DNA of 64,000 nt, from assembly GCA_040384465.1 (NCBI GenBank), contig JAZKJF010000009.1:76729-140728 (forward strand), in the 5' to 3' direction. The notes under the pieces are model-generated. The model worked only from the letters and a program-made list of their open reading frames with translations. It had not been told where the DNA came from and searched no databases. Below, piece by piece: positions 18,302 through 26,920 of the stretch. The first letter of the stretch is position 1; each line of letters begins with the position of its first letter. The DNA comes from UBA5078 sp040384465 (GTDB lineage Bacteria > Pseudomonadota > Gammaproteobacteria > Pseudomonadales > Pseudohongiellaceae). A program made the translations under genes and the position numbers.

Positions 18302-18332
18302 AAAAGGGAGGCCCAGGCCTCCCTTTTCTTTT
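18302..18332 (+). terminator. Rho-independent terminator of the TonB receptor gene
   Basis: A perfect 12-bp stem AAAAGGGAGGCC / GGCCTCCCTTTT with a CA loop (18302-18327), running into CTTTTG. It lies 87 nt after the receptor stop, beyond the REP-like element, and before rimK. The A/T ends mean it could work in both directions. Confidence 0.85.
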
Positions 18333-18425
18333 GCAGCGCCCCATCTCTTTTGCCAATCCCTTGTGGTAATTTAAGCGCCCGCTGCCATACGCAATACTCG
18401 CTCCTCGCTCAAGGAATAAATCAGC

Positions 18426-19346
18426 ATGAAAATCGGCGTACTGTCCAGAAACAGCAAGCTTTACTCCACACGCAGACTCGTGGAGGCAGCAAGAGCACGA
18501 GGCCACGACGTGCGTGTAGTCGATGTTCTGAAGTGCTATATGAACATCACCGCCAACAACCCGATTGTGTATTACAAAGGGCCGGGATCGGTAGCGCCAG
18601 AAGCCCTCGAATTCGATGCCGTGATTCCTCGCATCGGCGCCAGCGTCACTGGCTATGGCTGTGCGGTACTGCGTCAGTTCGAAGTCTGCGGCATCTACTC
18701 TGTGAATGAATCCATCGCCATCACCCGCTCCCGCGACAAACTGCGCGCTCACCAGTTGCTGGCGCGCAAGGGAATCGGTCAACCGATTACCAGTTATGCT
18801 CATTCGGCTGATGCCACCAGCGATCTCATCGCCTCCGTCGGTGGCGCTCCTCTGGTCGTCAAGATCATGGAGAGTACGCATGGCAACGGGGTGGTGTTGG
18901 CTGAAACCGACAAGGCTGCTGAAGCCCTGATCACCGCTTTCCGAGGACTGGAAGCCGACTTCCTGGTGCAGGAATTCATCAAGGAATCCGGGGGTGCCGA
19001 TATCCGCTGTTTCGTGATTGGTGACCGTGTGATTGCAGCGATGCAACGCACCGCGCAACCCGGCGAATTCCGCTCCAATCTGCATCGCGGGGGCACCGCT
19101 TCGGTGGTGAGACTTCGCCCTGACGAGCGCAAACTGGCCGTCAAAGCAGCGCAGGTGATGGGTCTGGACGTGGCGGGTGTGGATATCATCCGCTCCAATC
19201 ATGGCCCGCTGGTGTTGGAGGTAAACTCTTCACCGGGTCTGGAGGGAATCGAGAGAGCGACCGGCAAAGACATCGCAGGCGCCATCATTCAGTACATGGA
19301 AAAAGACAGCCTCAAGGGCCCGAACAAGATGAAGGGCAAAGGTTAA
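18426..19346 (+). CDS. rimK: RimK family ATP-grasp ligase (S6 glutamate ligase)
   Basis: 306 aa, the length of E. coli RimK. The N-terminus MKIGVLSRNSKLYSTRRL is diagnostic. The ATP-grasp domain holds SRDKLRAHQLLARKGIG, VVKIMESTHGNGVVLAET, VQEFIKESGGADIRCFV and FRSNLHRGGTA. The C-terminal metal-binding LEVNSSPGLEGIE is complete. RimK adds glutamates to the C-terminus of ribosomal protein S6. No ATP-dependent zinc protease-type rimB partner is present next to it. It stands alone after the terminator of the previous gene; a half REP element follows its stop. Confidence 0.95.
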   Translation: MKIGVLSRNSKLYSTRRLVEAARARGHDVRVVDVLKCYMNITANNPIVYYKGPGSVAPEALEFDAVIPRIGASVTGYGCAVLRQFEVCGIYSVNESIAITRSRDKLRAHQLLARKGIGQPITSYAHSADATSDLIASVGGAPLVVKIMESTHGNGVVLAETDKAAEALITAFRGLEADFLVQEFIKESGGADIRCFVIGDRVIAAMQRTAQPGEFRSNLHRGGTASVVRLRPDERKLAVKAAQVMGLDVAGVDIIRSNHGPLVLEVNSSPGLEGIERATGKDIAGAIIQYMEKDSLKGPNKMKGKG

Positions 19347-19358
19347 CCCCCCTTTTTC

Positions 19359-19384
19359 TGTAGGAGCCTGCCCTGCAGGCGACC
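19359..19384. repeat. Half REP-like element
   Basis: TGTAGGAGCCTGCCCTGCAG followed by GCGACC, identical over this stretch to the left arm at 11229. No right arm follows, so this is a solo half-element 12 nt after the rimK stop. Confidence 0.8.
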
Positions 19385-19457
19385 TTTTAAGGAAAAACGC
19401 CATCCCTGGCTGCATCCCTGTTCTCGTCCGTGAAAGTGCATCCCTGCACGTCCGTGT

Positions 19458-20180
19458 CTACTCCGCGCTTCCCAGCACCGTCCAAGTCACTGCATCCCTG
19501 ACCTCAGTTCCGTCGGTCAATCTCAGCTTCACCACCATCGTATGCGTCCCCACCGTCAGAAAATCCGAGAAGCCGGGGCACCGGTAGGTCTTGCCTGTCG
19601 TCGTCATCTGCCCTTGCTTCAAGCACTGCAGCAACGGGGTCGACACATTCACCCAGTTCTGAGTCCCGGTATTTTTGCCGAACAAGAAGGCTTCGCCCGA
19701 CACGATGGATTCACTGTGCTCAAGCACCATACCGAAATCGAACTTCTGCTTGCTGAAATAGGTGCCGGAGGCGGGAGTCAGGGTCAGCTTCCTCTGACTG
19801 TAACCATGACTGACCACACTCAAGGTCGTCTGAGTGCTGCTCAGTGCCTCATTGATGCGAACCTGTACAACATACTCACCTGGCGCCAGGCTGCCGATTT
19901 CCTGCGTGAACTCCAATGGCACGATCACTGCCACACACAGCGCGGCAGGATCGGTAGTGAGCGTGGCATCGATGGTGATCTTGTTACCGGTGATCGCAAA
20001 CTTGTTGGCGACACGCACGCAAGGGTCACCCTTGAGGCCCTTGACGCTCACGCTGATATGGCTGCGATCCGTGATAGCAGCGGGGGAAATGTCGATTTCG
20101 CTGATTTCACCCCACTGCGCCCATACCGGTGCAGAACAGAATGATGCTATTAAAAACAATGATTTGATGAGGTCCTTCAT
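19458..20180 (-). CDS. Secreted protein of unknown function, Ig-like beta domains
   Basis: 240 aa. The Sec signal peptide is MKDLIKSLFLIASFCSAPVWA. The mature part looks like two beta-sandwich units, ~25-125 (ISPAAITDRSHISVSVKGLK ... LAPGEYVVQVRINEA) and ~130-238 (LTPASGTYFSKQKFDFGMVL ... TVGTHTMVVKLRLTDG). Four cysteines (near 54, 82, 184, 199) could form two disulfides. I do not recognise a family. It is probably a periplasmic or surface adhesin-like protein. The upstream region carries a 17-bp palindrome (20219-20235). Confidence 0.65.
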   Translation of the reverse strand: MKDLIKSLFLIASFCSAPVWAQWGEISEIDISPAAITDRSHISVSVKGLKGDPCVRVANKFAITGNKITIDATLTTDPAALCVAVIVPLEFTQEIGSLAPGEYVVQVRINEALSSTQTTLSVVSHGYSQRKLTLTPASGTYFSKQKFDFGMVLEHSESIVSGEAFLFGKNTGTQNWVNVSTPLLQCLKQGQMTTTGKTYRCPGFSDFLTVGTHTMVVKLRLTDGTEVRDAVTWTVLGSAE

Positions 20181-20218
20181 GAATTTCTCCGATAGTAATT
20201 TGCTACTTCCATTTGCTT

Positions 20219-20235
20219 GTGGGAATCATTCCCAC
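20219..20235. promoter_or_regulatory. Perfect 17-bp palindrome upstream of secreted-protein gene
   Basis: GTGGGAATCATTCCCAC: 8-bp arms around one base, beginning 39 nt upstream of the ATG at 20180. Size and position suit an operator or a leader hairpin. No regulator is identified. Confidence 0.35.
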
Positions 20236-20316
20236 GAAATAATAGTAACAACAGTCCAGCGTCTGAGAAGTGACGGGACGCACACGGATGTAATTTTGAT
20301 AAGGAGCTATTGATCT

Positions 20317-20388
20317 CTGTGGGAGCTTGCCTGCAAGCGATTGCGTATTTAGCAACAACCACAATCGCTTGCAGGCAAGCTCCCACAG
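20317..20388. repeat. REP-like perfect 27-bp inverted repeat
   Basis: The arms 20317-20343 and 20362-20388 are exact reverse complements around an 18-nt loop. The ends read CTGTGGGAGCTTGCCTGC. It lies between the secreted-protein promoter and the 3' end of the first ABC importer operon, 7 nt beyond the stop of its last gene. Confidence 0.92.
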
Positions 20389-20395
20389 TGGGCAA

Positions 20396-21388
20396 TCAGA
20401 GGTTGTACAGGTGACACGACACCGGCTGACGATCAGCGCTGAGCATTGGCGTGGTGCTGCGGCACACATTCATCACCTTGGGACAGCGGGTATGGAACGC
20501 ACAGCCTGAGGGCGGATTGATCGGCGAGGGCACGTCGCCCACCAGCACCTGCCGATGGGATTTGTGGTGCGGGTCCGGCACGGGAATGGCCGAGATGAGG
20601 GACTGGGTGTAAGGGTGCCGTGCAGTGCGATAGATGCTCTCCCCGTCGCCACTCTCCACGATCTTGCCTAGGTACATGATCGCGATGCGATCGGAGATAT
20701 GCTTCACCACCGCGAGATCATGCGCGATGAAGAGATACGAAAGATTGAACTCCTTCTGCAGATCGATCAGCAGATTGAGAATCTGGCTCTGGATCGAGAC
20801 GTCCAGCGCCGACACCGGCTCGTCGCAGATGATCAGTTTGGGATTCAGCGCGATGGAGCGGGCAATGCCGATACGCTGCCGCTGACCGCCGGAAAACTCG
20901 AAGGGATAACGCGTCACCGAGCGCGCAGGCAAGCCCACCACCTCCAGCAACTCCTTGACCCGCTGGCGCCGGAAAGCTTTATCGCCAATGTTCTGTACCA
21001 CAAACGGTTCTTCGAGAATCTCTCCCACCGTGTGTCGCGAATTGAGCGACTCCATCGGGTCCTGAAAGATCATCTGGATATCGCGCCGGAACGGCATCAG
21101 CGGCTTGCGGCCCAGACGGCTGATGTCCGTGCCATTGAAAATTACCTCTCCTGATGTAGGCTGATACAGCCGCGCAATACAGCGCCCCAGCGTGGATTTC
21201 CCACAACCGGATTCGCCCACCAGGCCCAGCGTCTCGCCCGGCATGATGTCGAAGCTGACCCCGTCCACCGCCTTGTTGTATTTGCCCGTGCGCATGAAGA
21301 TGCCTTCCTTCACGGGAAAGTGCATCTTCAGATCGCGGACCTGCAAGAGCGGGGAAACGGAAGAATTCGCCAGAGGGATCACACTCAT
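20396..21388 (-). CDS. Peptide ABC transporter ATP-binding protein (OppF/DppF-like)
   Basis: 330 aa. Walker A GESGCGKSTLGR, the OppF-type Q-loop QMIFQDPMESLNSRHTV, signature FSGGQRQRIGIARSIA, Walker B LIICDEPVSALDVSIQ, and the C-terminal Opp/Dpp extension with its cysteine motif (GCAFHTRCPKVMNVC) that may hold an iron-sulfur cluster. It powers the importer encoded by the next four genes upstream. It overlaps the OppD-like gene by 4 nt (ATGA). In E. coli Yej the two ATPases are fused as YejF; here they are separate genes. Confidence 0.93.
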   Translation of the reverse strand: MSVIPLANSSVSPLLQVRDLKMHFPVKEGIFMRTGKYNKAVDGVSFDIMPGETLGLVGESGCGKSTLGRCIARLYQPTSGEVIFNGTDISRLGRKPLMPFRRDIQMIFQDPMESLNSRHTVGEILEEPFVVQNIGDKAFRRQRVKELLEVVGLPARSVTRYPFEFSGGQRQRIGIARSIALNPKLIICDEPVSALDVSIQSQILNLLIDLQKEFNLSYLFIAHDLAVVKHISDRIAIMYLGKIVESGDGESIYRTARHPYTQSLISAIPVPDPHHKSHRQVLVGDVPSPINPPSGCAFHTRCPKVMNVCRSTTPMLSADRQPVSCHLYNL

Positions 21389-22437
21389 GCCACAGCACTC
21401 ATCTTGAAGGTTGCACTGTCGCCGCCCGCGCCCGCGTTGCCATGCACACTGGCATTCTCCTTGAGATCACGCCACTCGAAGCAGCTGACCTCATGCCCCG
21501 GATTCACCGTTTCAATCGACGGCACCGCCTGCGTACAGGAATCCTGACGGAAACGGCAGCGGTTCTCGAAGCGGCAACCGGCAGGTAAATCAAGCAGACC
21601 CGGCACCATGCCCGGGATGATGCTCAAGCGCGACTTGGGTGTGCTGTCCAAACGCGGGATCGATTCCAGCAGGCCGCGCGTGTAAGGATGAGTCGGATGA
21701 TCGAAGACATCGTAGACACTGCCCTTCTCCGCCACCTTGCCCGCGTACATCACCACCACCGACGAACAGGTCTCGGCGATCACGCCCAGATCATGGGTAA
21801 TCAGCATCACCGCCATGCCCATGTCGTTCTGAAGCTCCTTGATCAGTTCGAGGATCTGCGCCTGAATGGTCACGTCGAGCGCGGTCGTGGGTTCATCGGC
21901 AATCAGCAGGCTCGGCTGGCACGCCAGCGCCATCGCGATCACCACGCGCTGCCGCATGCCGCCGGAGAGCTGATGCGGATATTCGCCCATGCGGATGTCC
22001 GGTGCGGGAATGCCAACCTTGTCGAGCATCGCCACTGCTTCGAGCAACGCCTGCTGCTTGGAGAGGGGTTTGTGCAGCAACAGCACTTCGGTGAGCTGGC
22101 GGCCGATGGTGTGCACGGGATTGAGTGCGGTCATCGGCTCCTGGAAGACCATGCCGATGCGGGCGCCGCGGATTTTTTGCATCTCCGTCAATGGCAGCGT
22201 GACGAGATCGCGCCCTTGAAACAGGATGGAGCCGCCGACGATCTGCCCCATGGGCTGGGGCAGCAGACGCATGATGGATTGCGCGGTCACGCTCTTGCCA
22301 CAGCCCGACTCTCCAACCACGCCAAGCGTCTCACCGGCAGCAATGGTGAAACTGACATCATCGACCGCGCGGACACGACCTTCATCAGTATCAAATTCAG
22401 TGATCAGGTGACTGACCGTCAGCAAGGGTTCCGACAT
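21385..22437 (-). CDS. Peptide ABC transporter ATP-binding protein (OppD/DppD-like)
   Basis: 350 aa from the ATG at 22437 (MSEPLLTVSHLITEF); the TTG six codons earlier is weaker. Walker A GESGCGKSVTAQSIMRL, Q-loop MVFQEPMTALNPVHTIG, signature LSGGMRQRVVIAMALAC, Walker B LLIADEPTTALDVTIQ, and C-terminal GCRFENRCRFRQDSC, a cysteine-rich Opp/Dpp tail. It pairs with the OppF-like ATPase. It lies 34 nt after the solute-binding protein gene, within one operon of five genes. Confidence 0.93.
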   Translation of the reverse strand: MSEPLLTVSHLITEFDTDEGRVRAVDDVSFTIAAGETLGVVGESGCGKSVTAQSIMRLLPQPMGQIVGGSILFQGRDLVTLPLTEMQKIRGARIGMVFQEPMTALNPVHTIGRQLTEVLLLHKPLSKQQALLEAVAMLDKVGIPAPDIRMGEYPHQLSGGMRQRVVIAMALACQPSLLIADEPTTALDVTIQAQILELIKELQNDMGMAVMLITHDLGVIAETCSSVVVMYAGKVAEKGSVYDVFDHPTHPYTRGLLESIPRLDSTPKSRLSIIPGMVPGLLDLPAGCRFENRCRFRQDSCTQAVPSIETVNPGHEVSCFEWRDLKENASVHGNAGAGGDSATFKMSAVA

Positions 22438-22471
22438 CAATGGTTCCAATATCAATTATTTCAGCTCGGGC

Positions 22472-24445
22472 CTACAACTCTTCTTTGTACTGATCATACA
22501 CGTTGATCTGTGGCTCGAAAGCCTGCCCGGAGCGGCGCGCCGCCAGCGTCTCTTCTTTCACAGCCGGATCGAACCAGTGCACAAACAATTCACCCGCAGA
22601 ATCGGAATGCTTGTGGTTGAAATTCTCGGGGAATTTCACCCAGCGCCAATGTCCGATGCGATAGAACGACTGCACGAATCCCGGTACAAAGGAGGCGTGG
22701 TCATGATGCATCTGGATCATCTGATGCGCCAGTTGCACCATTTCATCCTTGTCGGAAGCAACGGTGTATTGGTTAACCAGCTGATCAAACTCGTAATCGG
22801 CAAAGCTCTCCAGATTATTGGTCTGCACTTTAATTTGCCGTGCCGGGTTCACACTGCCATCTTCGAGGAAAGCGTCATCGTAGGCATTGTCGGAATGGTA
22901 GGACTCCCAGAAACGCGGATACATTTCCAGGAATACTCCGAAGGCCGTGAATTGAATCTCGTGCTGCTTCTCCTGCACCTTCTTGAATGCCGCCGTGCCG
23001 TCCAGCACTTCGATGCGGAAGTCGAGGCCCGCCTTGGCGGCTTCCTCTTTGAGGATCGTCAACACCGGGGCCAATGATTCATAACCACTGGTGACGGTGA
23101 ATGACAGGCGCTGGCCTTCTGCATTCGTGAGAATGCCATCCGGGCCTCGCTGCGTGAAACCGGCGGCAGCAAAGTGTTCCTGCGCCTTGTCGATGTCGAA
23201 AGGCCGGGCGCGCACAGCGGCGTTCGAGAATTCCCCGAAACCATCGAAAGCCGTGTTCATGCGCTGATACTCGCCACGGAAATACTTCTCGATCACCAGA
23301 TCCCAGTTAGTCGCATAGTTGATCCCCAGACGGACATCGAGGTTATTCAGCAATGGACGATCCGTGTTGATCCACAAACCGTAATTGGGGCGCGGACGTT
23401 GATTGTAGAAAACTGACTTGTGGATATAACCGTTTTGCACATCGGGATCAGTGTCTGGCAGCTTCTCGTACCAGTATTCAGCCAGACTCAAGCCGAACAT
23501 GTCGAGGTCGCCCACCTTGAAGGCTTCAAACATCTTGGCTGTATCTCGGATCACCGAAATGTATACCTGCTCGGCGTTGTAACGGTTGCGCCAGAACTTC
23601 TTGTCATCAGCCCACCAGTTTTCAACACGAGTCAGGGTGACAGAGCGCCCCTTGGCGATGTCTTCATCCTTGATGTAGTAAGCCCCGGTGGTGGGCACGA
23701 AGCTCCACTGGTAACGGTCCACGAAATCCGGCCCGAAATCCGCATAGAAATGTTCCGGCACCGGGGTGTGTTCCAGGGCATGCGTCAACATGTCGGGCTT
23801 CGCTTCCGGCATGGTCATAGAAATGGTGTAGTCATCGTACTTGCTGATGTTGGTGTACTGGGTGCCGTACCAGTTGTTGTACCAAGGCGCGACGATGTGT
23901 TCGGAGCGGTTGAAGAAGAATAGAAAGAAGTAATCGTCAGCAGTCACTGGCTCACCATCTGACCAGCGCGCATCCGGGTCGAGCTTGATATAGACCGTCT
24001 TGGTCGCCGGAGATACTGCCCATGAAGTGGCCAGCCCGGGATAGTAATCAAACTCGTCCGGGTGGCGATGGGCGAGCATCACGGCTACGTTGTCCAGAAT
24101 CCAGTTCCGGAAAGATCCATTGGAATCCGGGCCGACATGGCGCAGGGTACGCGGATAATCCTGCATTGCCTCGTATTGAATGCCTCCCGTCTTCGCCTCT
24201 GGAGAACCGATGTCCGGCAAATCAGCGCCGTCTTCCCAGACCAGGTCTGTTGGAATATCGGCTGGGGTTTTGAAGGAGAAGAAATCAGGATTCGCGGCAT
24301 AGTAAGCCTGTGCCTGCTCAGAGCCCGACGGTCCAGTGGTCGGCGCCACTGCTGCGCTCTCGGGTTCGGACTCGCCTCCGCAAGCGCTCAGCAGCGTCGC
24401 CCCCAGGGCCAGCACCATCAGCTTGAAGCCAGAAAATTTAGTCAT
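22472..24445 (-). CDS. Extracellular solute-binding lipoprotein, family 5 (YejA/OppA-like)
   Basis: 657 aa from the ATG at 24445, preferred because GGAGAG lies about 7 nt upstream; an upstream ATG at 24475 would add ten polar residues before the signal. The lipoprotein signal is MTKFSGFKLMVLALGATLLS with lipobox LSAC. The mature SBP_bac_5 fold includes YIKLDPDARWSDGEPVTADDY near residue 170. At 657 aa it is longer than OppA (~540) and close to YejA (~600). The adjacent YejB/YejE-type permeases suggest a peptide or peptide-like ligand. It is a tethered periplasmic receptor for the transporter. Confidence 0.9.
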   Translation of the reverse strand: MTKFSGFKLMVLALGATLLSACGGESEPESAAVAPTTGPSGSEQAQAYYAANPDFFSFKTPADIPTDLVWEDGADLPDIGSPEAKTGGIQYEAMQDYPRTLRHVGPDSNGSFRNWILDNVAVMLAHRHPDEFDYYPGLATSWAVSPATKTVYIKLDPDARWSDGEPVTADDYFFLFFFNRSEHIVAPWYNNWYGTQYTNISKYDDYTISMTMPEAKPDMLTHALEHTPVPEHFYADFGPDFVDRYQWSFVPTTGAYYIKDEDIAKGRSVTLTRVENWWADDKKFWRNRYNAEQVYISVIRDTAKMFEAFKVGDLDMFGLSLAEYWYEKLPDTDPDVQNGYIHKSVFYNQRPRPNYGLWINTDRPLLNNLDVRLGINYATNWDLVIEKYFRGEYQRMNTAFDGFGEFSNAAVRARPFDIDKAQEHFAAAGFTQRGPDGILTNAEGQRLSFTVTSGYESLAPVLTILKEEAAKAGLDFRIEVLDGTAAFKKVQEKQHEIQFTAFGVFLEMYPRFWESYHSDNAYDDAFLEDGSVNPARQIKVQTNNLESFADYEFDQLVNQYTVASDKDEMVQLAHQMIQMHHDHASFVPGFVQSFYRIGHWRWVKFPENFNHKHSDSAGELFVHWFDPAVKEETLAARRSGQAFEPQINVYDQYKEEL

Positions 24446-24471
24446 GTGGATGCTCTCCAGATTCAGATCGG

Positions 24472-25542
24472 TCATTTGTATACGGTAAATTTTTTCGGGT
24501 CAAAGGATTCTCTGACTGCCTCGCCAATGAACGTCACCAGTGTCAGGATCACCACCAGCGTGCCGAACGCCGACATGACGATCCACGGAGCGGTGCGCAA
24601 ATTCTCGGTACCCTGCTTCAGCAGCTCCCCCAGACTCGGCGTGGGCGGTGGCAGCCCGAAGCCCAGGAAGTCCAGCGCCGTGACGGCGGTGATCGCCGAT
24701 ACGATGGTAAAGGGCATGAACGTCACCATGGTCGCCAGTGTATTGGGCAGCACGTGGTGGAAAATAATCCGGGCATCCGAGGCTCCGATTATACGGGCAG
24801 CGGACACATAATCCCGCGCCTTCTGCTTGTAGGTTTCCGTGCGCATGTAGTAGGTCATCGACGTCCACGAGAACAACACCATCACCGCGAGCAGAATGGC
24901 GATCCGCGTCGAGATGGAAAAGGTCGCTGGAATCACCGAGAAGATAATAATGACCATGTAAAGGAACGGAATATTGCTCCATATCTCGATGACGCGCTGA
25001 AACAGCAGATCGAACCAGCCCCCGAGATAGCCCATGGCCGACCCGACACTGATGCCGATGGCATAGACCGCCGCGAGGAAGCCCAGTGAGAAGAACAACG
25101 CGATGCGCGTGCCATAGAAGAGTCTTGCAAGAATGTCGCGGCTGGTGGTGTCGGTGCCGAGATAATGTTTCTGTTCAAATGAGGGAGGGTCGGCCTTGAA
25201 GATGCCGGTCACCGTATGATTCTCGTTGGGACTGTAGGGGACCAGAGGCAGCAGCACCCAGTTGTCGCCACCCTCTTGTTCGAAGCGCGCCTGCAAATCG
25301 CGATAATTGGTTTCATAGCTGTATTGGAAACCAAAGTCCGTCCCGGGATGGAAATCCGTGTAAGTCGGGAAGAACAACTCCCCTTCATAACTCACCACCA
25401 ATGCGCGATTGTTGATGAGCAGCTCGCCAAACAGACTGACCACTACAATCGCCATGAGAATGACAAAGCTGTAGTAGCCGCGCTTGATCTCGCGAAAGCG
25501 ACGCAACTTCTTCAGGGTTTGTGGATTCAGTCTCAGGCGCAT
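24472..25542 (-). CDS. yejE: ABC transporter permease, YejE type
   Basis: 356 aa. The N-terminus REIKRGYYSFVILMAIVVVS is followed by a periplasmic loop with NNRALVVSYEGELFFPTY and later VLLPLVPYSPNE, the long loop characteristic of YejE rather than OppC/DppC. The EAA loop appears as SARIIGASDARIIFHHVLPN. About six membrane segments. It forms the membrane pore with YejB. The gene overlaps the solute-binding gene's optional upstream start by 4 nt and lies 21 nt after yejB. Confidence 0.88.
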   Translation of the reverse strand: MRLRLNPQTLKKLRRFREIKRGYYSFVILMAIVVVSLFGELLINNRALVVSYEGELFFPTYTDFHPGTDFGFQYSYETNYRDLQARFEQEGGDNWVLLPLVPYSPNENHTVTGIFKADPPSFEQKHYLGTDTTSRDILARLFYGTRIALFFSLGFLAAVYAIGISVGSAMGYLGGWFDLLFQRVIEIWSNIPFLYMVIIIFSVIPATFSISTRIAILLAVMVLFSWTSMTYYMRTETYKQKARDYVSAARIIGASDARIIFHHVLPNTLATMVTFMPFTIVSAITAVTALDFLGFGLPPPTPSLGELLKQGTENLRTAPWIVMSAFGTLVVILTLVTFIGEAVRESFDPKKFTVYK

Positions 25543-25563
25543 GTCAGTTACTGTCGCTCCTGA

Positions 25564-26589
25564 TCACTGGAAACGGATGCGCGGATCGACCAGCGCAACC
25601 AGAATGTCGGAAAGAATGTTGCCGATCAGCAACAGCAGACTCGCGAGCAGCACGACACCCATGACTACCGGATAGTCGCGGTCGAGGATCGCCGTCAGGC
25701 CCAGCAGGCCGAAACCGTCGATATCGAAGATGGTCTCGATCAGGAAAGAGCCGGAGACCAGCAGCGTGATGTTCTGCCCGAAGGTCGTGGCGATGGGGAT
25801 CATGGAATTGCGCATCGCATGACCGGTAACGGACTTGCGGAAGGACACGCCCTTGGCGACAGCAGTGCGGATGTAGTCGGCGGCGAGGTTATCCATCAGA
25901 TGGTTCTTCAGGAGTAGCGTCACCAGCGCGAAACTGCCCACCAGATAGCACAGCAACGGCAGCACCGAGTGATGCACGAGATCGGTGAACTGTCCCCACG
26001 GCCCTTTTGAAGCGAACTGCAAACTGTAGAAACCTCCCATCGGAAACCATTCGAGTTTTACCGAGAAATACAGCAGCAACAGCGAACCCAATGCATAGCC
26101 GGGTATCGCGTATCCCACGAAGATAAGAATGGAAGAAATGTTGTCGACGATGGTGCGATGCTTGATGGCCTTGAGCACCCCCAGGGGGATACAGACAAGG
26201 TAGGTGATCACCAGCGTGACCAGCCCGTAGTAAAGCGACACCGGGAACCTCTGCTGGATGACATCCCACACTGGTTCGTTGTAGCGGTATGACGACCCGA
26301 GATCACCGGTCGCCACTTTACCGAGCCAATCGGCATAGCTGACCAGAATGGGTTTGTCGAAGCCGTAATATTCACGCAGCCGATCCAATTGATCCTGTGA
26401 GAGCGCCATGTTCTGGCCGGAAGAACGCGACGTGCTGCCACCGGCGCCGATGCTCAGCTGCTGAGCTTCCATCATCGCTCTTTCCAGCGGCCCACCGGGA
26501 ACCAGACGGGTGATGATGAACACAATGATCGTCACACCGATCAACGTCGGTGGAATCAACAGCAAACGGCGGAGAAAATAATCACGCAT
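25564..26589 (-). CDS. yejB: ABC transporter permease, YejB type
   Basis: 341 aa. MRDYFLRRLLLIPPTLIGVT is the standard YejB/OppB N-terminus, then ITRLVPGGPLERAMMEAQQ and a periplasmic stretch with DQLDRLREYYGFDKPILVSY. The EAA motif is in TAVAKGVSFRKSVTGHAMRN. About six membrane segments. The PGGPLERAM wording is the YejB form. This is the first gene of the operon; upstream is a 331-nt gap with a plus-strand terminator-like hairpin and a REP-like element. Confidence 0.9.
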   Translation of the reverse strand: MRDYFLRRLLLIPPTLIGVTIIVFIITRLVPGGPLERAMMEAQQLSIGAGGSTSRSSGQNMALSQDQLDRLREYYGFDKPILVSYADWLGKVATGDLGSSYRYNEPVWDVIQQRFPVSLYYGLVTLVITYLVCIPLGVLKAIKHRTIVDNISSILIFVGYAIPGYALGSLLLLYFSVKLEWFPMGGFYSLQFASKGPWGQFTDLVHHSVLPLLCYLVGSFALVTLLLKNHLMDNLAADYIRTAVAKGVSFRKSVTGHAMRNSMIPIATTFGQNITLLVSGSFLIETIFDIDGFGLLGLTAILDRDYPVVMGVVLLASLLLLIGNILSDILVALVDPRIRFQ

Positions 26590-26807
26590 TCGGTTCTTCT
26601 TGTTCGTACAGCTATTTCAAGGCAGCGGTGAGCATAACCGGTTTTTCAAGTAGAGCGAAGACTAATCCTTTTTCTTCCCGGCAGCCTGTCATTACGTTGT
26701 CACACCTCTTGTGCAGAATGCCGTCATGTCAGTCAGACAGCGGCTTCAATATCTCCCTTGGGCCGGGCCAGATTCGACGTGGAGTTCCAACACTCTGAAC
26801 TTTTTTG

Positions 26808-26837
26808 CGGCAGCCCTGGTGGTTGCCGTTTTTTTTT
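26808..26837 (+). terminator. Orphan rho-independent terminator on the plus strand
   Basis: Stem CGGCAGCC / GGTTGCCG (one G-T pair), loop CTGGT, then nine T residues (26829-26837). The T tract exists only for plus-strand transcripts, yet all genes on both sides are on the minus strand. It is therefore a terminator with no known gene before it. Confidence 0.75.
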
Positions 26838-26843
26838 GCCCTA

Positions 26844-26912
26844 TGTAGGAGCCTGCCCTGCAGGCGATCTGATCAGGCACAGGCCTGGTCGCCTGCAGGG
26901 CAGGTTCGTACA
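26844..26912. repeat. REP-like inverted repeat (TGTAGGAGC type)
   Basis: The left arm starts TGTAGGAGCCTGCCCTGCAG at 26844; the right arm GGTCGCCTGCAGGGCAGG continues to TTCGTACA at 26912. The arms pair over ~26 nt with few mismatches. Same type as 11229 and 19359. Confidence 0.88.
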
Positions 26913-26920
26913 GGATTCAA

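Larger units (their letters stand above)
26590..26920. other. Intergenic region between the two ABC importer operons
   Basis: 331 nt without a credible protein gene. It must contain the promoter of the yejB operon (minus strand, right part) and the 3' end of the second importer operon. It holds a terminator-like hairpin oriented to plus-strand transcription (26808-26837) and a REP-like inverted repeat (26844-26912). About 200 nt left of the hairpin show no reading frame of interest and could encode a small RNA. Confidence 0.7.

Noticed and set aside
17250..19202. 650-codon open frame on the minus strand across the TonB receptor end and rimK
   Set aside because: It runs antisense through two clear genes, a REP element and a terminator, and the translation has no domain character; it is a GC-rich shadow frame.
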